Source: Candidatus Zixiibacteriota bacterium
Lineage (GTDB): Bacteria; Zixibacteria; MSB-5A5; JAABVY01
Assembly (NCBI GenBank): GCA_011056555.1
Contig: DSEQ01000028.1
Span: 1 to 64,000, forward strand
Direction: 5' to 3'
DNA: 64,000 nucleotides
The notes beneath the pieces are model-generated. The model was not told the origin of the DNA. It ran no database searches and was given only the letters and a program-made list of their open reading frames with translations. Position 1 is the stretch's first letter, and every line of letters starts with the position of its first letter. This document shows positions 51,891 to 63,374 of this stretch, piece after piece. Both the position numbers and the translations under genes were made by a program.

Positions 51891-52823
51891 CTATTCACCC
51901 AGTTCCATATAGGTGGGTGTGGAAAGATAGCGTTCGCCGGTATCGCATATGATCGCCACGATCAGCTTGCCCTCGTTTTCGGGCCGTGCCGCCACTTTCA
52001 ATGCGCCTGCTACAATAGCGCCCGAGGATATGCCGCTGAGTATCCCCTCTTCCTGAACCAGCCGCCGGGTCATATCGATAGCCTCGTCATTTTCGATGGT
52101 TATGATTTCGTCCACAAGGTCCATGCGAAGAATGTCCGGTTTGAATCCTGCTCCAATGCCCTGGATCGGATGCGGGCCTTTCTCCCCTTTCGACAGGAAG
52201 GGTGAATCGGCCGGTTCGATCGCTACCGCCTTGAATTCCGGTTTGCGCGACTTGATCACATCACTGACGCCGGTAATCGTTCCCCCGGTTCCAACTCCAG
52301 AGCAGAGGATATCGACCCTGCCGTCAGTGTCATTCCAGATTTCCTCGGCAGTAGTCTTGCGGTGGATTTCCGGATTGGCGGGATTCTTGAACTGCTGGGG
52401 CATGAAATAATCCGGATTCTCCGCCAATATTTCCTCTGCCCTGGCTACAGCGCCGGGCATACCATCCGGCCCGGGTGTGAGGATAATCTTTGCACCGAAG
52501 GCTTTCAGGAGGGCGCGCCGCTCAATACTCATGGTATCGGGCATGGTTAAAATCAGCGGGTGGCCTTTGACCGCACATACGAAGGCCAAGCCAATCCCCG
52601 TGTTGCCGGAGGTCGGTTCTACCACAGTACCTCCTGGCTTCAACAGCCCCTCTCTCTCGGCCGCGGAAAGCATGGCATAGCCGATACGGTCCTTCACTGA
52701 AGCACAGGGATTATAAAATTCGAGTTTGCCCACAACATCGGCTTTCAGCCCCTCGGTTATTCTGTTGAGCCTTACAAGCGGAGTGCCCCCGATAAGTTCA
52801 AGCATGGAATCGTAGATTCTCAT
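51891..52823 (-). CDS. cysK: Cysteine synthase (O-acetylserine sulfhydrylase)
   Basis: 310 residues from ATG 52823 (GGGAGG at about 7 nt). PLP enzyme making cysteine from O-acetylserine and sulfide. It has the CysK start ([20 protein letters not shown]), the PLP lysine in [14 protein letters not shown] (about residue 44), the substrate loop [13 protein letters not shown], the phosphate-binding [11 protein letters not shown] and the C-terminal [10 protein letters not shown]. Length is typical. The Rrf2 regulator gene lies 16 nt upstream on the same strand, so the two are co-transcribed; a CysK-CymR-type regulatory complex is possible. Confidence 0.95.
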   Translation of the reverse strand: MRIYDSMLELIGGTPLVRLNRITEGLKADVVGKLEFYNPCASVKDRIGYAMLSAAEREGLLKPGGTVVEPTSGNTGIGLAFVCAVKGHPLILTMPDTMSIERRALLKAFGAKIILTPGPDGMPGAVARAEEILAENPDYFMPQQFKNPANPEIHRKTTAEEIWNDTDGRVDILCSGVGTGGTITGVSDVIKSRKPEFKAVAIEPADSPFLSKGEKGPHPIQGIGAGFKPDILRMDLVDEIITIENDEAIDMTRRLVQEEGILSGISSGAIVAGALKVAARPENEGKLIVAIICDTGERYLSTPTYMELGE

Positions 52824-52839
52824 CAAAATCCTCCCGGAA

Positions 52840-53274
52840 TCAGATATAGTACATTTCTTTGAGGTCAGTCAGATAAGAGACCAGATCGGACAATTTATGT
52901 CTTTTCAGGTTCTGCATCATTTCATCATTAAGATCGTTCCAGAATCCATTTATACCTTTGATCAACTCGCTCCGGTCGCCTTCCTCATCGAGATATTCAC
53001 CGCCCGCAAATATCTTGATTCCCCCTTCAGCAGCCGTCGCCAGATCATGTATACTAAGTTTTTCTATATCCGAAGCCAGAAAATACCCGCCTCCGATCCC
53101 CCGCTTGGAAGAAATAATCCCGGCTTTGGCCAGATTGTTAAAAACTACTTCCAAATATCGCTTGGAAACATTATATTGCCGAGCCAGATGTCTGGATGTC
53201 AAGGGAGAGGAACGCTCCTTTTCGGAAAGTTCCAAAACAACCAGCAAGGCTAAGTAAGTCTTTGAACTAAACAT
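52840..53274 (-). CDS. Rrf2 family transcriptional regulator (CymR-like)
   Basis: 144 residues. Rrf2 winged-helix start ([19 protein letters not shown]) and recognition region [38 protein letters not shown]. The [2Fe-2S] cysteines of IscR/NsrR are absent (no Cys in the protein), as in CymR, the cysteine regulator of Gram-positives that is controlled by binding CysK. Being directly upstream of cysK and divergent from a PLP lyase gene, a role in sulfur amino-acid control is inferred. Confidence 0.88.
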   Translation of the reverse strand: MFSSKTYLALLVVLELSEKERSSPLTSRHLARQYNVSKRYLEVVFNNLAKAGIISSKRGIGGGYFLASDIEKLSIHDLATAAEGGIKIFAGGEYLDEEGDRSELIKGINGFWNDLNDEMMQNLKRHKLSDLVSYLTDLKEMYYI

Positions 53275-53328
53275 AAATACCTAAATCCTATGTTGCAAGA
53301 GTGATTTATCTATAAATTAATACGAAAA

Positions 53329-54783
<1,455 letters not shown>

Positions 54784-54825
54784 TTTCTTGAAATCACCAC
54801 AGTTTTCGTATATATAAAGTGGCAA

Positions 54826-54850
54826 TTGCGGGGGATTTAAACCCCCGCAA
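54826..54850 (+). terminator. Hairpin after the tyrosine phenol-lyase gene, probable terminator
   Basis: 9-bp perfect stem TTGCGGGGG / CCCCCGCAA with 7-nt loop, followed by GTTAATTTT on the plus strand. The T run is interrupted, so termination may be weak. Confidence 0.55.
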
Positions 54851-54888
54851 GTTAATTTTGTATAACATCTCCAGAGGTGATATAATTT

Positions 54889-56346
54889 ATGGCTGATAAG
54901 ATGCACACAAATTCAAGTAACAAAAGCGAGGGCGCCAGGGGCAGGAGCAGCCTGCAGATACTTGTCGCAGGAGCTGCGATTATAGTTTTGGTACTGCTGG
55001 TAAAATTCGTCTTCCTGGGAGACAAAGGACCCGCAAATGCCGCAAATGGCGCAATAGACCTCTTGAAGCAGGAGCGTTTTTCGGAGGCTGAAGAGAAGTT
55101 GCAGAAGGCATTTGCTAACGATCCCGAACTGATGTTCGCATCGGAACTGAAAGAGCCAAACCTGTTTTATGTAGGACTGGCAAATGCTTACCTCGAGAAC
55201 GGCGATCTTAATACCGCTTCCCGGTACTACACCGAGGGATATCAAATCGACTCAAGCGGGTTTGATAAATATGCCAAGTTCGTGCGCGCCGATTATCATT
55301 ATCCCGAGGATGCCTATCTTGAGCTGGGTAATTTGTTCTGGAATGCCGGAAGCCTGGATCTTGCCAGTAAGGCTTATGAACGGGCGCTCGATCTCAACCC
55401 TAATTTCAGCTCCGCCCTGACCAACCTGGGCAATGTGCTGCGGATTAAGGGAAATGTGGATGAGGCTGTGCAGATGTATCAGAAGGCATTGACGGTCGAT
55501 CCCACACTTTTCGAAGCGCGGGTCAACCTGATCAGCCTGGCAGTTGCCACGGGCCGAACCTCCTCGTTTAATCTGCACCTGGAAAAGCTCCAGGAGTACT
55601 ACCCGGAATCGGAGTACACAAGCTACTTCCTGGGTGAGCAGAAGAAAAACCAGGGTGAATGTGAGGAGGCCGTGCAGTTGTATGAGGATTTTCTCAAGAA
55701 AAATCCGGATCATTTGAATACCAAACTCTCTCTTATCGACTGCAATCTGGAGGTGGGCAATTATGATCGGGCTATGCAGATTCTGAAGGAACTGGCCCTG
55801 CGCATGGGAGACAATCCGAGTCTCAAGGAAAGAGCTCTGGGTCCGGCGGAGAAAGCCTTCCAGGCGGGAGACTATGAGAAAGCCAAGCAGTACTACGAGA
55901 GCATGTCGGCAATCTGGCCGGACGATCCCAAATTCAGGTTCGGTGCGGCCTCGGCCATGATCAATCTTGATGAGCTGGCCGAGGCGCGGGTGATTCTCGA
56001 GGACATGGTGCACAATTACCCGGAATCCTCTGAAATTCTTTCCAACCTGGGGCTGGTTTATGCCAAGATGGGCAAACCGGAATGGGCCCGGGAGCAGTTT
56101 GAGGCGGCAATTGCGATCGACTCTTCTGCAGTTGCATACTACAATCTTGGAAAGATTTTTGAAGAACAGGGGGACACTGCCAGGGCCAATTCATGCTATA
56201 TTCTCGCCTCGCTTAAAGAGCCGGAGATGTTCGGTCTTCAAGATTATATGATGGAAGTTTCAATGGAAAAGGCCGAGCGTATTGCCCGCGGCGATACTGC
56301 CGGAATGATATTCCCCGAATATGCCAGAGACTCTACAAATAGGTGA
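54889..56346 (+). CDS. Membrane-anchored TPR-repeat protein
   Basis: 485 residues. A single transmembrane segment (ILVAGAAIIVLVLLVKFVFL, about 24-43) anchors a long TPR array: about nine to ten units, for example AYLELGNLFWNAGSLDLASKAYERALDLNP, ALTNLGNVLRIKGNVDEAVQMYQKALTVDP and ILSNLGLVYAKMGKPEWAREQFEAAIAID (repeats near 135-235 and 345-445). TPR arrays bind protein partners; none is indicated. The last 26 nt overlap the RNA methyltransferase gene, so the two are coupled. Confidence 0.88.
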   Translation: MADKMHTNSSNKSEGARGRSSLQILVAGAAIIVLVLLVKFVFLGDKGPANAANGAIDLLKQERFSEAEEKLQKAFANDPELMFASELKEPNLFYVGLANAYLENGDLNTASRYYTEGYQIDSSGFDKYAKFVRADYHYPEDAYLELGNLFWNAGSLDLASKAYERALDLNPNFSSALTNLGNVLRIKGNVDEAVQMYQKALTVDPTLFEARVNLISLAVATGRTSSFNLHLEKLQEYYPESEYTSYFLGEQKKNQGECEEAVQLYEDFLKKNPDHLNTKLSLIDCNLEVGNYDRAMQILKELALRMGDNPSLKERALGPAEKAFQAGDYEKAKQYYESMSAIWPDDPKFRFGAASAMINLDELAEARVILEDMVHNYPESSEILSNLGLVYAKMGKPEWAREQFEAAIAIDSSAVAYYNLGKIFEEQGDTARANSCYILASLKEPEMFGLQDYMMEVSMEKAERIARGDTAGMIFPEYARDSTNR

Positions 56347-57691
56347 TCGCCTGGATGTGGCCATCGAGCGCCTCTCCTTTACCGGAAAAGGTATTGGAAG
56401 GGTCAATAACTTCGTGATCTTCATCCCCCACACTATTCCAGGCGATGTGGTTAAGGCTGAAATCACCTCCCGCAAGAAACGATACGCGGATGCCAGGGCA
56501 GTCGATTTTGTCAGTCGTTCATCCGATTCAATCGAGCCCAGGTGCCGACATTTCGGGATCTGCGGCGGGTGCAGTTTCCAGAATCTGCCCTATGAACTGC
56601 AGCTGGAGGCAAAACAGGATGCGGTACAGGAACATATCCGCAGAATCGGTAAAATCGAACAGCCCCCCATTGATAAGATAATACCCTCGGATAAGCAATT
56701 ATTCTATCGCAACAAGATGGAATTCTCTTTCAAGCCCGACCAGGAGGATTTTCTCAAGCTGGGACTGCATTACCGCGGCGAATGGGAGAAGATTTTTGAT
56801 GTGGAGGAATGCCTTCTGCAATCGGAGATATCAAACAGAATTGTGAATCGTGTCAGGGATTTTTTCAAGGCGAAGAGGATACCGGCCTATCATCTATCGG
56901 AACATCACGGGCATCTGAGATTTCTGATAATAAGGGAAAGCCTGGCCACAGGCGAGGTCATGCTGATATTAGTTACTAACCGGGGTGATTATGAATATCT
57001 GGATGACTTCGTGGAAATGGTTACCTCCGAATTCCCCCGGGTGACTTCAGTAGTGCATGTTATAAATTCGAAGAAAGCCAATATTGCCGTGGGAGAATCG
57101 GAGAAGATTATCCGGGGCAACGAGCATATCACAGAATATATCGTGGGCAACAAGTTCCTGATCCGCCCTTCTTCATTTTTCCAGACCAACAGCCGCCAGA
57201 CCGAAATCCTGTATAACCGGGCGGCCGAGATGGGTGAATTGGGGTCGGACGAAAAAGTGCTGGACCTGTATACAGGATGCGGGACCATCGCGATTCATAT
57301 CGCCCGTAATGTCGGCTCGGTGCTGGGGATTGAGCTCAATCCGGATGCGGTAGTAAGCGCCAATGAGAATGCGCGGCTTAATGAAATTAATAATTGCGAG
57401 TTCGTTGCGGGAGATGTAAGAAAGACCATGGATAAGCTGATCGACGAGGGACGAAAATTCGATACCATAATTGCCGATCCGCCCCGCGCCGGTATCGGGC
57501 ATAAGTCTCTGGTCAGAATATTCCAACTTCAGCCGGAAAAATTAATCTACATTTCCTGCAATCCGGCCACACTGGCGGCAGATATACGGGAACTGAGAGA
57601 AAATGGCTACAGGCTGGACAGGACGGTCCCGGTCGATATGTTCCCGCACACCTTCCACATTGAAACGGTTTCACGGATAACCCGGAAATAG
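56321..57691 (+). CDS. rlmD: 23S rRNA (uracil-5)-methyltransferase, RlmD/RumA type
   Basis: 456 residues. An N-terminal TRAM domain (GDRLDVAIERLSFTGKGIGRV), a cluster-binding Cys set (CRHFGICGGCSFQNL, about 76-90), SAM motif VLDLYTGCGTIAIHIA (about 308) and the catalytic motif ISCNPATLAADIREL (nucleophile Cys about 409). PRAGIGH is the usual DPPR(A/K)G motif (ADPPRAGIGHK). This is COG2265; whether the target is U1939, U747 or tRNA U54 (TrmFO/TrmA type) cannot be set from sequence alone. The cluster Cys favours RlmD/RlmC over TrmA. Confidence 0.93.
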   Translation: MPETLQIGDRLDVAIERLSFTGKGIGRVNNFVIFIPHTIPGDVVKAEITSRKKRYADARAVDFVSRSSDSIEPRCRHFGICGGCSFQNLPYELQLEAKQDAVQEHIRRIGKIEQPPIDKIIPSDKQLFYRNKMEFSFKPDQEDFLKLGLHYRGEWEKIFDVEECLLQSEISNRIVNRVRDFFKAKRIPAYHLSEHHGHLRFLIIRESLATGEVMLILVTNRGDYEYLDDFVEMVTSEFPRVTSVVHVINSKKANIAVGESEKIIRGNEHITEYIVGNKFLIRPSSFFQTNSRQTEILYNRAAEMGELGSDEKVLDLYTGCGTIAIHIARNVGSVLGIELNPDAVVSANENARLNEINNCEFVAGDVRKTMDKLIDEGRKFDTIIADPPRAGIGHKSLVRIFQLQPEKLIYISCNPATLAADIRELRENGYRLDRTVPVDMFPHTFHIETVSRITRK

Positions 57692-57710
57692 AGAGTATTG
57701 ACAGGTATTC

Positions 57711-58142
57711 ATGGCAGACAAAAGTGAGTTCTGGTCAAATGAAATTTCAAACGGTTTCAAGCGTTCCATATTTCTGCACCTGCCGGCCCTGTTGTATATG
57801 GCGCTGATATTTTATATCTCCAGCCTGCGAAGTATATCGCCGCCGTCGATCGGTTTAGGTATCGAAGATAAAATTTATCATTTCGGTGAATACGCCCTGC
57901 TTTCATTGTTTTTATATGTAGCACTTTTGTCCTATCGGCATAAGTCAATTCAAAGCAGCATACATATAATCGCAGTGGTGATTGCCTGCATCTTCGCGGG
58001 CACGGACGAGCTGCACCAGTATTTCGTACCCGGGCGGGAATCCACAGTGGGGGATCTGATTGCAGACTGCCTGGGGGCGATTACGGCCCAGGCTGTGATC
58101 TGGTATTACCTCAAGCTCAGGCGCCAAAAAAGCATTGACTAA
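57711..58142 (+). CDS. VanZ family membrane protein
   Basis: 143 residues with four predicted TM segments (about 19-36, 63-80, 86-101, 110-126). VanZ-like hallmarks: YISSLRSISPPSIGLGIEDKIYHFGEYALLSLFLY and AGTDELHQYFVPGRESTVGDLIADCLGA, with the conserved D-E-xHQ-x-x-PGR. VanZ confers low-level teicoplanin resistance in enterococci, but the general role is unknown. Starts 19 nt after the RlmD-type gene. Confidence 0.9.
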   Translation: MADKSEFWSNEISNGFKRSIFLHLPALLYMALIFYISSLRSISPPSIGLGIEDKIYHFGEYALLSLFLYVALLSYRHKSIQSSIHIIAVVIACIFAGTDELHQYFVPGRESTVGDLIADCLGAITAQAVIWYYLKLRRQKSID

Positions 58143-58168
58143 TACATTCCCCCACCTATCTTATAGGC

Positions 58169-58196
58169 TTGAACTTGTGAAAATCAGACCGATAAT
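58169..58196 (+). promoter_or_regulatory. Probable promoter of aspS
   Basis: TTGAAC (58169-58174), 16-nt spacer, GATAAT (58191-58196), about 30 nt before the aspS start. Confidence 0.45.
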
Positions 58197-58226
58197 AGTT
58201 TAAAGTGTGTCATAAAGTTGGAGAGA

Positions 58227-60062
58227 ATGTTGTTTAATTTTTCCGAGCACAAAAGAGATCACACCTGCGGAGAATTGAGGAGCTCTGATGCCGGTTCTAC
58301 GGTTACTCTTAATGGATGGGTTCACAGACGCCGCGATCATGGCGGACTGATATTTATCGACCTGCGCGATCGTTATGGCATCACCCAGCTTGTTTTTCGT
58401 CCCGAGAAGCTTTCCGAGCAGCAGATGAAGGAAGCGGGAAAGCTGGGTTATGAATTTGTAATTTCAGCCACCGGAACGGTTAACAAGCGCCCGGAGGGGA
58501 TGATAAATCCTGAAATGGACACGGGCGAGGTGGAAATAGAGGTTGAGAAGCTGATAATACTGAATCCCTCCAAAACACCGCCTTTTGAAATAGAGGATGA
58601 GGTTAAGGCTCTTGAGGACCTTCGCTTAACTTATCGCTATCTGGATCTTCGCAGAACTCCGCTGCAAAGGAATATCGCAATCAGGCACAGATTCATTAAA
58701 GCGGTCAGAGATTTTATGGACAGCGAGGGATTTTTTGAGATTGAAACACCCATGCTGATGAAATCAACTCCCGAGGGCGCGCGTGACTATATTGTGCCCT
58801 CGCGGATTCATCCCGGAAAATTCTATGCCCTGCCGCAGTCGCCTCAGCTTTTCAAGCAGATCATCATGTGCTCCGGTTTCGATAAATACTTCCAGATTGC
58901 GAGATGTCTGCGCGATGAAGAACTGAGGTCGGATCGTCAGCCGGAACATACACAGATCGATATGGAGATGAGTTTTGTAACCCAGCAGGATATTTTTGAG
59001 GTGACGGAGAGGATGATGGCCTATGCTTTCAAGAAAACCCGTGATATCGAGGTCAGCACACCCTTCCCGATCTATGCCTATGATGATGTCGTGAGAAAAT
59101 ACGGCAGCGATAAGCCGGATTTGAGGAATCCATTGGTGATTGAAGATATATCTGAAATCGTCAAGGATTCCAAATTCAAAGTATTTTCCGGCGCTGTTGC
59201 TTCGGGAGGCTGTGTCAGGGGTATCAAAGTCGAAAATGGCGCTGATCTCTCCCGCAAACAGATTTCGGAGCTCGAGGAACTGGTTAAGAAATTTGGCGCC
59301 AAAGGGCTGGCTACTATCGCCCTGACCCCGGAGGGCATCAAGTCTCCGATAGCCAAGTTTTTATCGGAAAAGCAGATTGAGGATATTTTCTCAGACATCG
59401 GCATGATCGAGGGCGATATATTTCTGATGGTTGCAGATAGGCCGAAGGTGGTTGCCGAGAGCCTGGGCGAGCTTCGTAAACAGATTGGAAAGCAATTCGA
59501 TCTGATCAGAAAGGACGAATGGCAGTTTCTGTGGGTCACGAAATTCCCGCTGTTTGAATACAATCCCGAAACAGACCGATTTGATGCGATGCATAATATC
59601 GTGACCTCGCCGCTGGAAGCGGACATCCCGCTTCTGGATCAGGGCTTCGGGGCGGAGGAGGATTTTTCCGATCCGGATCATCCCTGGGCCAGAATCTATG
59701 CTAATCAATACGATCTGGTGCTGAATGGCGTGGAGATTGCCTCAGGGGGAATCCGAAATCACAGGCGCGATATTCAGCAGAAGATACTGAATGTACTGGG
59801 AATGTCGGATGAAAGGGCTGAGAAAGCCTTCGGATTTCTTCTGAAGGCTTTGGAGCTTGGCGCTCCTCCGCACGGCGGAATTGCGCCGGGAATTGACCGA
59901 ATTGTGGCTTTATTGTGCGGGGCAGAATCCATAAGGGATGTAATTGCATTCCCAAAAACTACTACGGCACAGTCACTTATGGACGGATCGCCATCCGAGG
60001 TGAGCGAGGAGCAGCTAAAAGAGCTCAAAATAGAGCTGGCAATTGACGAAAAAAATAATTGA
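58227..60062 (+). CDS. aspS: Aspartyl-tRNA synthetase
   Basis: 611 residues from ATG 58227; a TTG one codon later has better RBS spacing (GGAG, 6 nt), and a TTG three codons earlier is also in frame, so the exact start is open. Class II synthetase: N-terminal OB fold (VTLNGWVHRRRDHGGLIFIDLRDRYGITQLV), motif 1 (about 140-170), motif 2 (FQIARCLRDEELRSDRQPEHTQID), the bacterial GAD insert (about 290-420), and motif 3 (GIAPGIDRIVALLCG). Whether it is discriminating or non-discriminating towards Asn-tRNA is not clear from reading alone; no gatCAB in view. Confidence 0.96.
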   Translation: MLFNFSEHKRDHTCGELRSSDAGSTVTLNGWVHRRRDHGGLIFIDLRDRYGITQLVFRPEKLSEQQMKEAGKLGYEFVISATGTVNKRPEGMINPEMDTGEVEIEVEKLIILNPSKTPPFEIEDEVKALEDLRLTYRYLDLRRTPLQRNIAIRHRFIKAVRDFMDSEGFFEIETPMLMKSTPEGARDYIVPSRIHPGKFYALPQSPQLFKQIIMCSGFDKYFQIARCLRDEELRSDRQPEHTQIDMEMSFVTQQDIFEVTERMMAYAFKKTRDIEVSTPFPIYAYDDVVRKYGSDKPDLRNPLVIEDISEIVKDSKFKVFSGAVASGGCVRGIKVENGADLSRKQISELEELVKKFGAKGLATIALTPEGIKSPIAKFLSEKQIEDIFSDIGMIEGDIFLMVADRPKVVAESLGELRKQIGKQFDLIRKDEWQFLWVTKFPLFEYNPETDRFDAMHNIVTSPLEADIPLLDQGFGAEEDFSDPDHPWARIYANQYDLVLNGVEIASGGIRNHRRDIQQKILNVLGMSDERAEKAFGFLLKALELGAPPHGGIAPGIDRIVALLCGAESIRDVIAFPKTTTAQSLMDGSPSEVSEEQLKELKIELAIDEKNN

Positions 60063-60170
60063 AACGTTAATTCGCTTTAATAGTTATAAACAGGATTGAA
60101 GTATTCTTAATATATACATTTAAGGCCGTATATATTATATTTGAGTAGATTAAATTTTACAGGATAATAT

Positions 60171-61127
60171 TTGGAAGAGACAACTACCAGAAAATTTAGA
60201 ATAGGCGACACCGATCTCCAGAGGCTTTTCGGCATCGGAGATATACATCTGCGGATCATTGAGGAACAGCTTGGCACACGATTGATCGCCCGCGGCGATG
60301 AGATTATTGCCGAGGGCAGCGCCGACCAGGTTGAGAAAGTCGAGAAGCTTTTTGCCGACCTCAAAGAATATCTCGCCAAGAACTACGAACTTCCGGAAAG
60401 CTATGTATGGTATGCGATTTCCATGCTCAAGGAAAATGGCGAGGGTCCTGCCGAGCAGATGTCAACGGATGCGCTGGTTACATCCGGTAAGTTCAAGGTC
60501 GTCCCACGCACGGTGGGCCAGAGGGTATATGTGGATGCGATCAAGAAGAACGATATTGTCGTCTCGATCGGGCCGGCCGGAACCGGCAAAACATATTTGG
60601 CAGTTGCCATGGCTGTAAACGCATTGCAGAAGAAGATTGTACAGAGAATGATACTGGTCAGGCCCGCGGTTGAGGCCGGCGAATCCCTGGGGTTCTTGCC
60701 GGGAGATATCCGTGCCAAGGTGGATCCTTACCTGCGGCCGGTATATGATGCATTGCATGATATGATGCCGTCTGAAAAAATAAAGAAGCTCCTCGAGCTG
60801 GGGGTGATAGAGATAGCTCCCCTGGCTTTTATGAGAGGCAGGACGCTTAATGCCGCATTCGTCATTCTGGATGAAGCCCAGAATACCACTACCGCACAGA
60901 TGAAGATGTTTCTCACCCGTCTGGGAGAAAAGTCAAAAGCTGTTGTAACCGGTGATGTTACCCAGATCGATCTGGCCGCAAACCGGGTCTCCGGACTGAT
61001 TACCGCACAAAAAATCCTCAAAAACATTGACGGCATAAAGTTTATTTACCTTGATGAGAAAGATGTGGTCCGCCACCGATTGGTCCAGAATATCATCAAG
61101 GCCTACGAGAACGCCAAGAGAAAATAA
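60171..61127 (+). CDS. phoH: PhoH family ATPase (PhoH-like)
   Basis: 318 residues from TTG 60171 (AGGA, 6 nt). N-terminal KH-like part, then PhoH P-loop ATPase: Walker A SIGPAGTGKTYLAVAMA (about 136), LVRPAVEAGESLGFLPGDI, PLAFMRGRTLNAAFVILDEAQNTTTAQMKMFLTR (Walker B) and VTGDVTQIDL. The family is predicted to act on RNA. The gene order phoH, 7TM-HD, ybeY, CorC/HlyC is widely conserved across bacteria and matches this window. Confidence 0.94.
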   Translation: MEETTTRKFRIGDTDLQRLFGIGDIHLRIIEEQLGTRLIARGDEIIAEGSADQVEKVEKLFADLKEYLAKNYELPESYVWYAISMLKENGEGPAEQMSTDALVTSGKFKVVPRTVGQRVYVDAIKKNDIVVSIGPAGTGKTYLAVAMAVNALQKKIVQRMILVRPAVEAGESLGFLPGDIRAKVDPYLRPVYDALHDMMPSEKIKKLLELGVIEIAPLAFMRGRTLNAAFVILDEAQNTTTAQMKMFLTRLGEKSKAVVTGDVTQIDLAANRVSGLITAQKILKNIDGIKFIYLDEKDVVRHRLVQNIIKAYENAKRK

Positions 61128-61142
61128 AAGAGGTATAATAGA

Positions 61143-63374
61143 GTGTTTCGTCTATTAATACGTTTAAAGCGTATTATAAAGAAGAAGTTGAAGCTTGCCG
61201 GGGAAATCTATAACGGCAAGAAATCCAAAGACCGCTACCTGTATAAGTCGCTGCTTATACTGGTTGCCGGGCTTGTTATTACCCTGGCCTATCCCCAGCA
61301 GCTTGTCTATCAGCCGGTTGAGTTGCCGCGCCTGAACGATATTGCGCGCGAGAATATCGTGGCGCCGTTTGATTTCGAGGTCAAGCGTTCACCGGAACAG
61401 ATTGAAAGTGATCAGCAGGAAGTGCTGGCTAATCTGCCGCTCATATTTGATTATGATGTCAGCCGATACGAACAGGTTTATCGAAGCGCCGTGTCATTTT
61501 TCAGCCGTCTGAGGGCATTGAAAGAAGCGGATATCTCCAGGGCAAATATCGTGGACTCCCTGAAGGTGATAAAACCGAATACAAATATCGCCACGTTGAG
61601 AGACATAGCGAGACACAACGATGTCGACAGGCTTGAAAACCTGACCCTGGAAGCGATAGAGGCTATATATAATATCGGCGTTATGCCGGATTCAATCGAT
61701 TTATCGGATTACGATTACGATCGTGCGCTGATCAGGAAGCGTTTGCAGAGGTTTAACGCAGGCTTTGACAGTTTGCGTTCTCGAAACGAGGTAAGGGGAC
61801 TTCTGCGCCAGAGAGGCTATGCGGACACATTAGAAAATATATCAAATTCGGAATTTGCAGAGCTGGCGGCATCTTTTGTGGAGCCGAATCTGCAGATAAA
61901 CATGCAGGCCACAGAACAATTCAGGGACGAGAAGCTGGCCGAAGTCCCCCGGGTTGAAAGGACTTTCAAGGCCGGTGAATTGATAGTGGAAAGAAACACC
62001 AAGATCGATGCCTGGCATATGGCAGCGCTGGAAGCGATGACCGAGAAACGGATCGAGACAGGTGAGGAGGGTTCGCTGTGGCACTTTATCCTGCCCTACC
62101 TCGGACGGGCAGCGCTGATAATATTCACGTTTGCCGCACTGGCGGTGTTCTTCTCTTTTTTCAAGAACGGGAAGTTCTTCACAAACCAGAAATTCACCGC
62201 CCTGATGCTGGTGATAATGCTGGAGATCGTATTTGTCTATATAATCGATTATTCGCTCAATCAATCGATGTACCTGATCCCATTTGCGATCGGGGGAATC
62301 CTGTTAACCATATTATTCGATCTGGAAACCGGGATCATATCGACCCTGGCGATATCACTGATAGTGGGTGTGATCCAGAATTTCAATTTCAGCCTGGCCC
62401 TGATAGCATTTCTGGCAGGGACCACCTCCTGCCTTTCAGTCAAAACGGTGCATAAACGATCCGACTTCTACAGGTCCATCCTGTACCTGATGGTTATGTA
62501 TATCCTGGCCATATACCTTATGGAATCGATGAAATTTTCTGACTCTGAGACGATTGTTACACAAACGGCTTTCGGCGTCATAAACGCCATACTTTCACCC
62601 ATAATTGCGATGGGCATCCTGCCGGTGTTCGAATCGCTTTTCAATATCACCACCGACCTCAGGCTCCTCGAGCTTTCCGACATGAACCATCCGCTTCTGA
62701 GAAGGCTGGCGCTGGAGGCGCCTGGAACCTACCATCATTCCATACTGGTGGGCAATCTCTGCGAGAAGGCGGCCGAGGCAATCGGTGCAAATCCTTTGCT
62801 GGCGAGGGTGGGTACCTATTATCATGATATCGGTAAAATGGAGATTCCGGAGTATTTTGTTGAGAACACCAGCGGTTCCAAGAGCAGACATGATACCATC
62901 AGCCCGCACATGAGCGCCCTGATAATCGGGTCGCATGTCAAGAAGGGGCTGGAGCTGGCCGAGGAGGAGGATTTGCCTGAGGCTATTATGGCCTTTATTG
63001 CCGAGCACCACGGTACCTCGCTGATGTCGTTTTTCTATCATAAGGCCACGGAGCTGGCCAAGGAAGAGGGCGAGGAAGAAGTCCCCGAAATGGAATACCG
63101 TTACCCGGGACCCAAGCCCCGTTCCAAGGAAACCGCGATACTGATGATAGCCGACTCGGTCGAGGCGGCCTCGCGCACATTGGACGAGCCCAAACCGTCC
63201 AGGATCAGGAGTCTGGTGCGCAAAATCATACAAAGCAAATTTGAATCGGGCGAGCTTTCGGATTCGGAGCTGACCATGCGCGACCTGTCGATCATGGAGA
63301 ATGCCTTTACGCAGATGCTGCTTGGAATATTCCATAAGCGGGTCGATTATCCTTCAAAGGAAGAAGAAGAGTGA
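61143..63374 (+). CDS. 7TM receptor-type HD phosphohydrolase (PgpH-like)
   Basis: 743 residues from GTG 61143. N-terminal TM at about 38-55, a large extracytoplasmic domain (about 60-310; 7TMR-HDED), then seven TM segments (about 315-500) and a C-terminal HD domain from about 510 with the TYHHSILVGNL motif, HDIGKMEIPEYF and IAEHHGTSLMSFFYHKA. In Listeria, PgpH hydrolyses c-di-AMP. Whether this lineage makes c-di-AMP is not shown here, so the substrate is inferred from the family. Sits between phoH and ybeY, with ybeY overlapping its stop. Confidence 0.93.
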   Translation: MFRLLIRLKRIIKKKLKLAGEIYNGKKSKDRYLYKSLLILVAGLVITLAYPQQLVYQPVELPRLNDIARENIVAPFDFEVKRSPEQIESDQQEVLANLPLIFDYDVSRYEQVYRSAVSFFSRLRALKEADISRANIVDSLKVIKPNTNIATLRDIARHNDVDRLENLTLEAIEAIYNIGVMPDSIDLSDYDYDRALIRKRLQRFNAGFDSLRSRNEVRGLLRQRGYADTLENISNSEFAELAASFVEPNLQINMQATEQFRDEKLAEVPRVERTFKAGELIVERNTKIDAWHMAALEAMTEKRIETGEEGSLWHFILPYLGRAALIIFTFAALAVFFSFFKNGKFFTNQKFTALMLVIMLEIVFVYIIDYSLNQSMYLIPFAIGGILLTILFDLETGIISTLAISLIVGVIQNFNFSLALIAFLAGTTSCLSVKTVHKRSDFYRSILYLMVMYILAIYLMESMKFSDSETIVTQTAFGVINAILSPIIAMGILPVFESLFNITTDLRLLELSDMNHPLLRRLALEAPGTYHHSILVGNLCEKAAEAIGANPLLARVGTYYHDIGKMEIPEYFVENTSGSKSRHDTISPHMSALIIGSHVKKGLELAEEEDLPEAIMAFIAEHHGTSLMSFFYHKATELAKEEGEEEVPEMEYRYPGPKPRSKETAILMIADSVEAASRTLDEPKPSRIRSLVRKIIQSKFESGELSDSELTMRDLSIMENAFTQMLLGIFHKRVDYPSKEEEE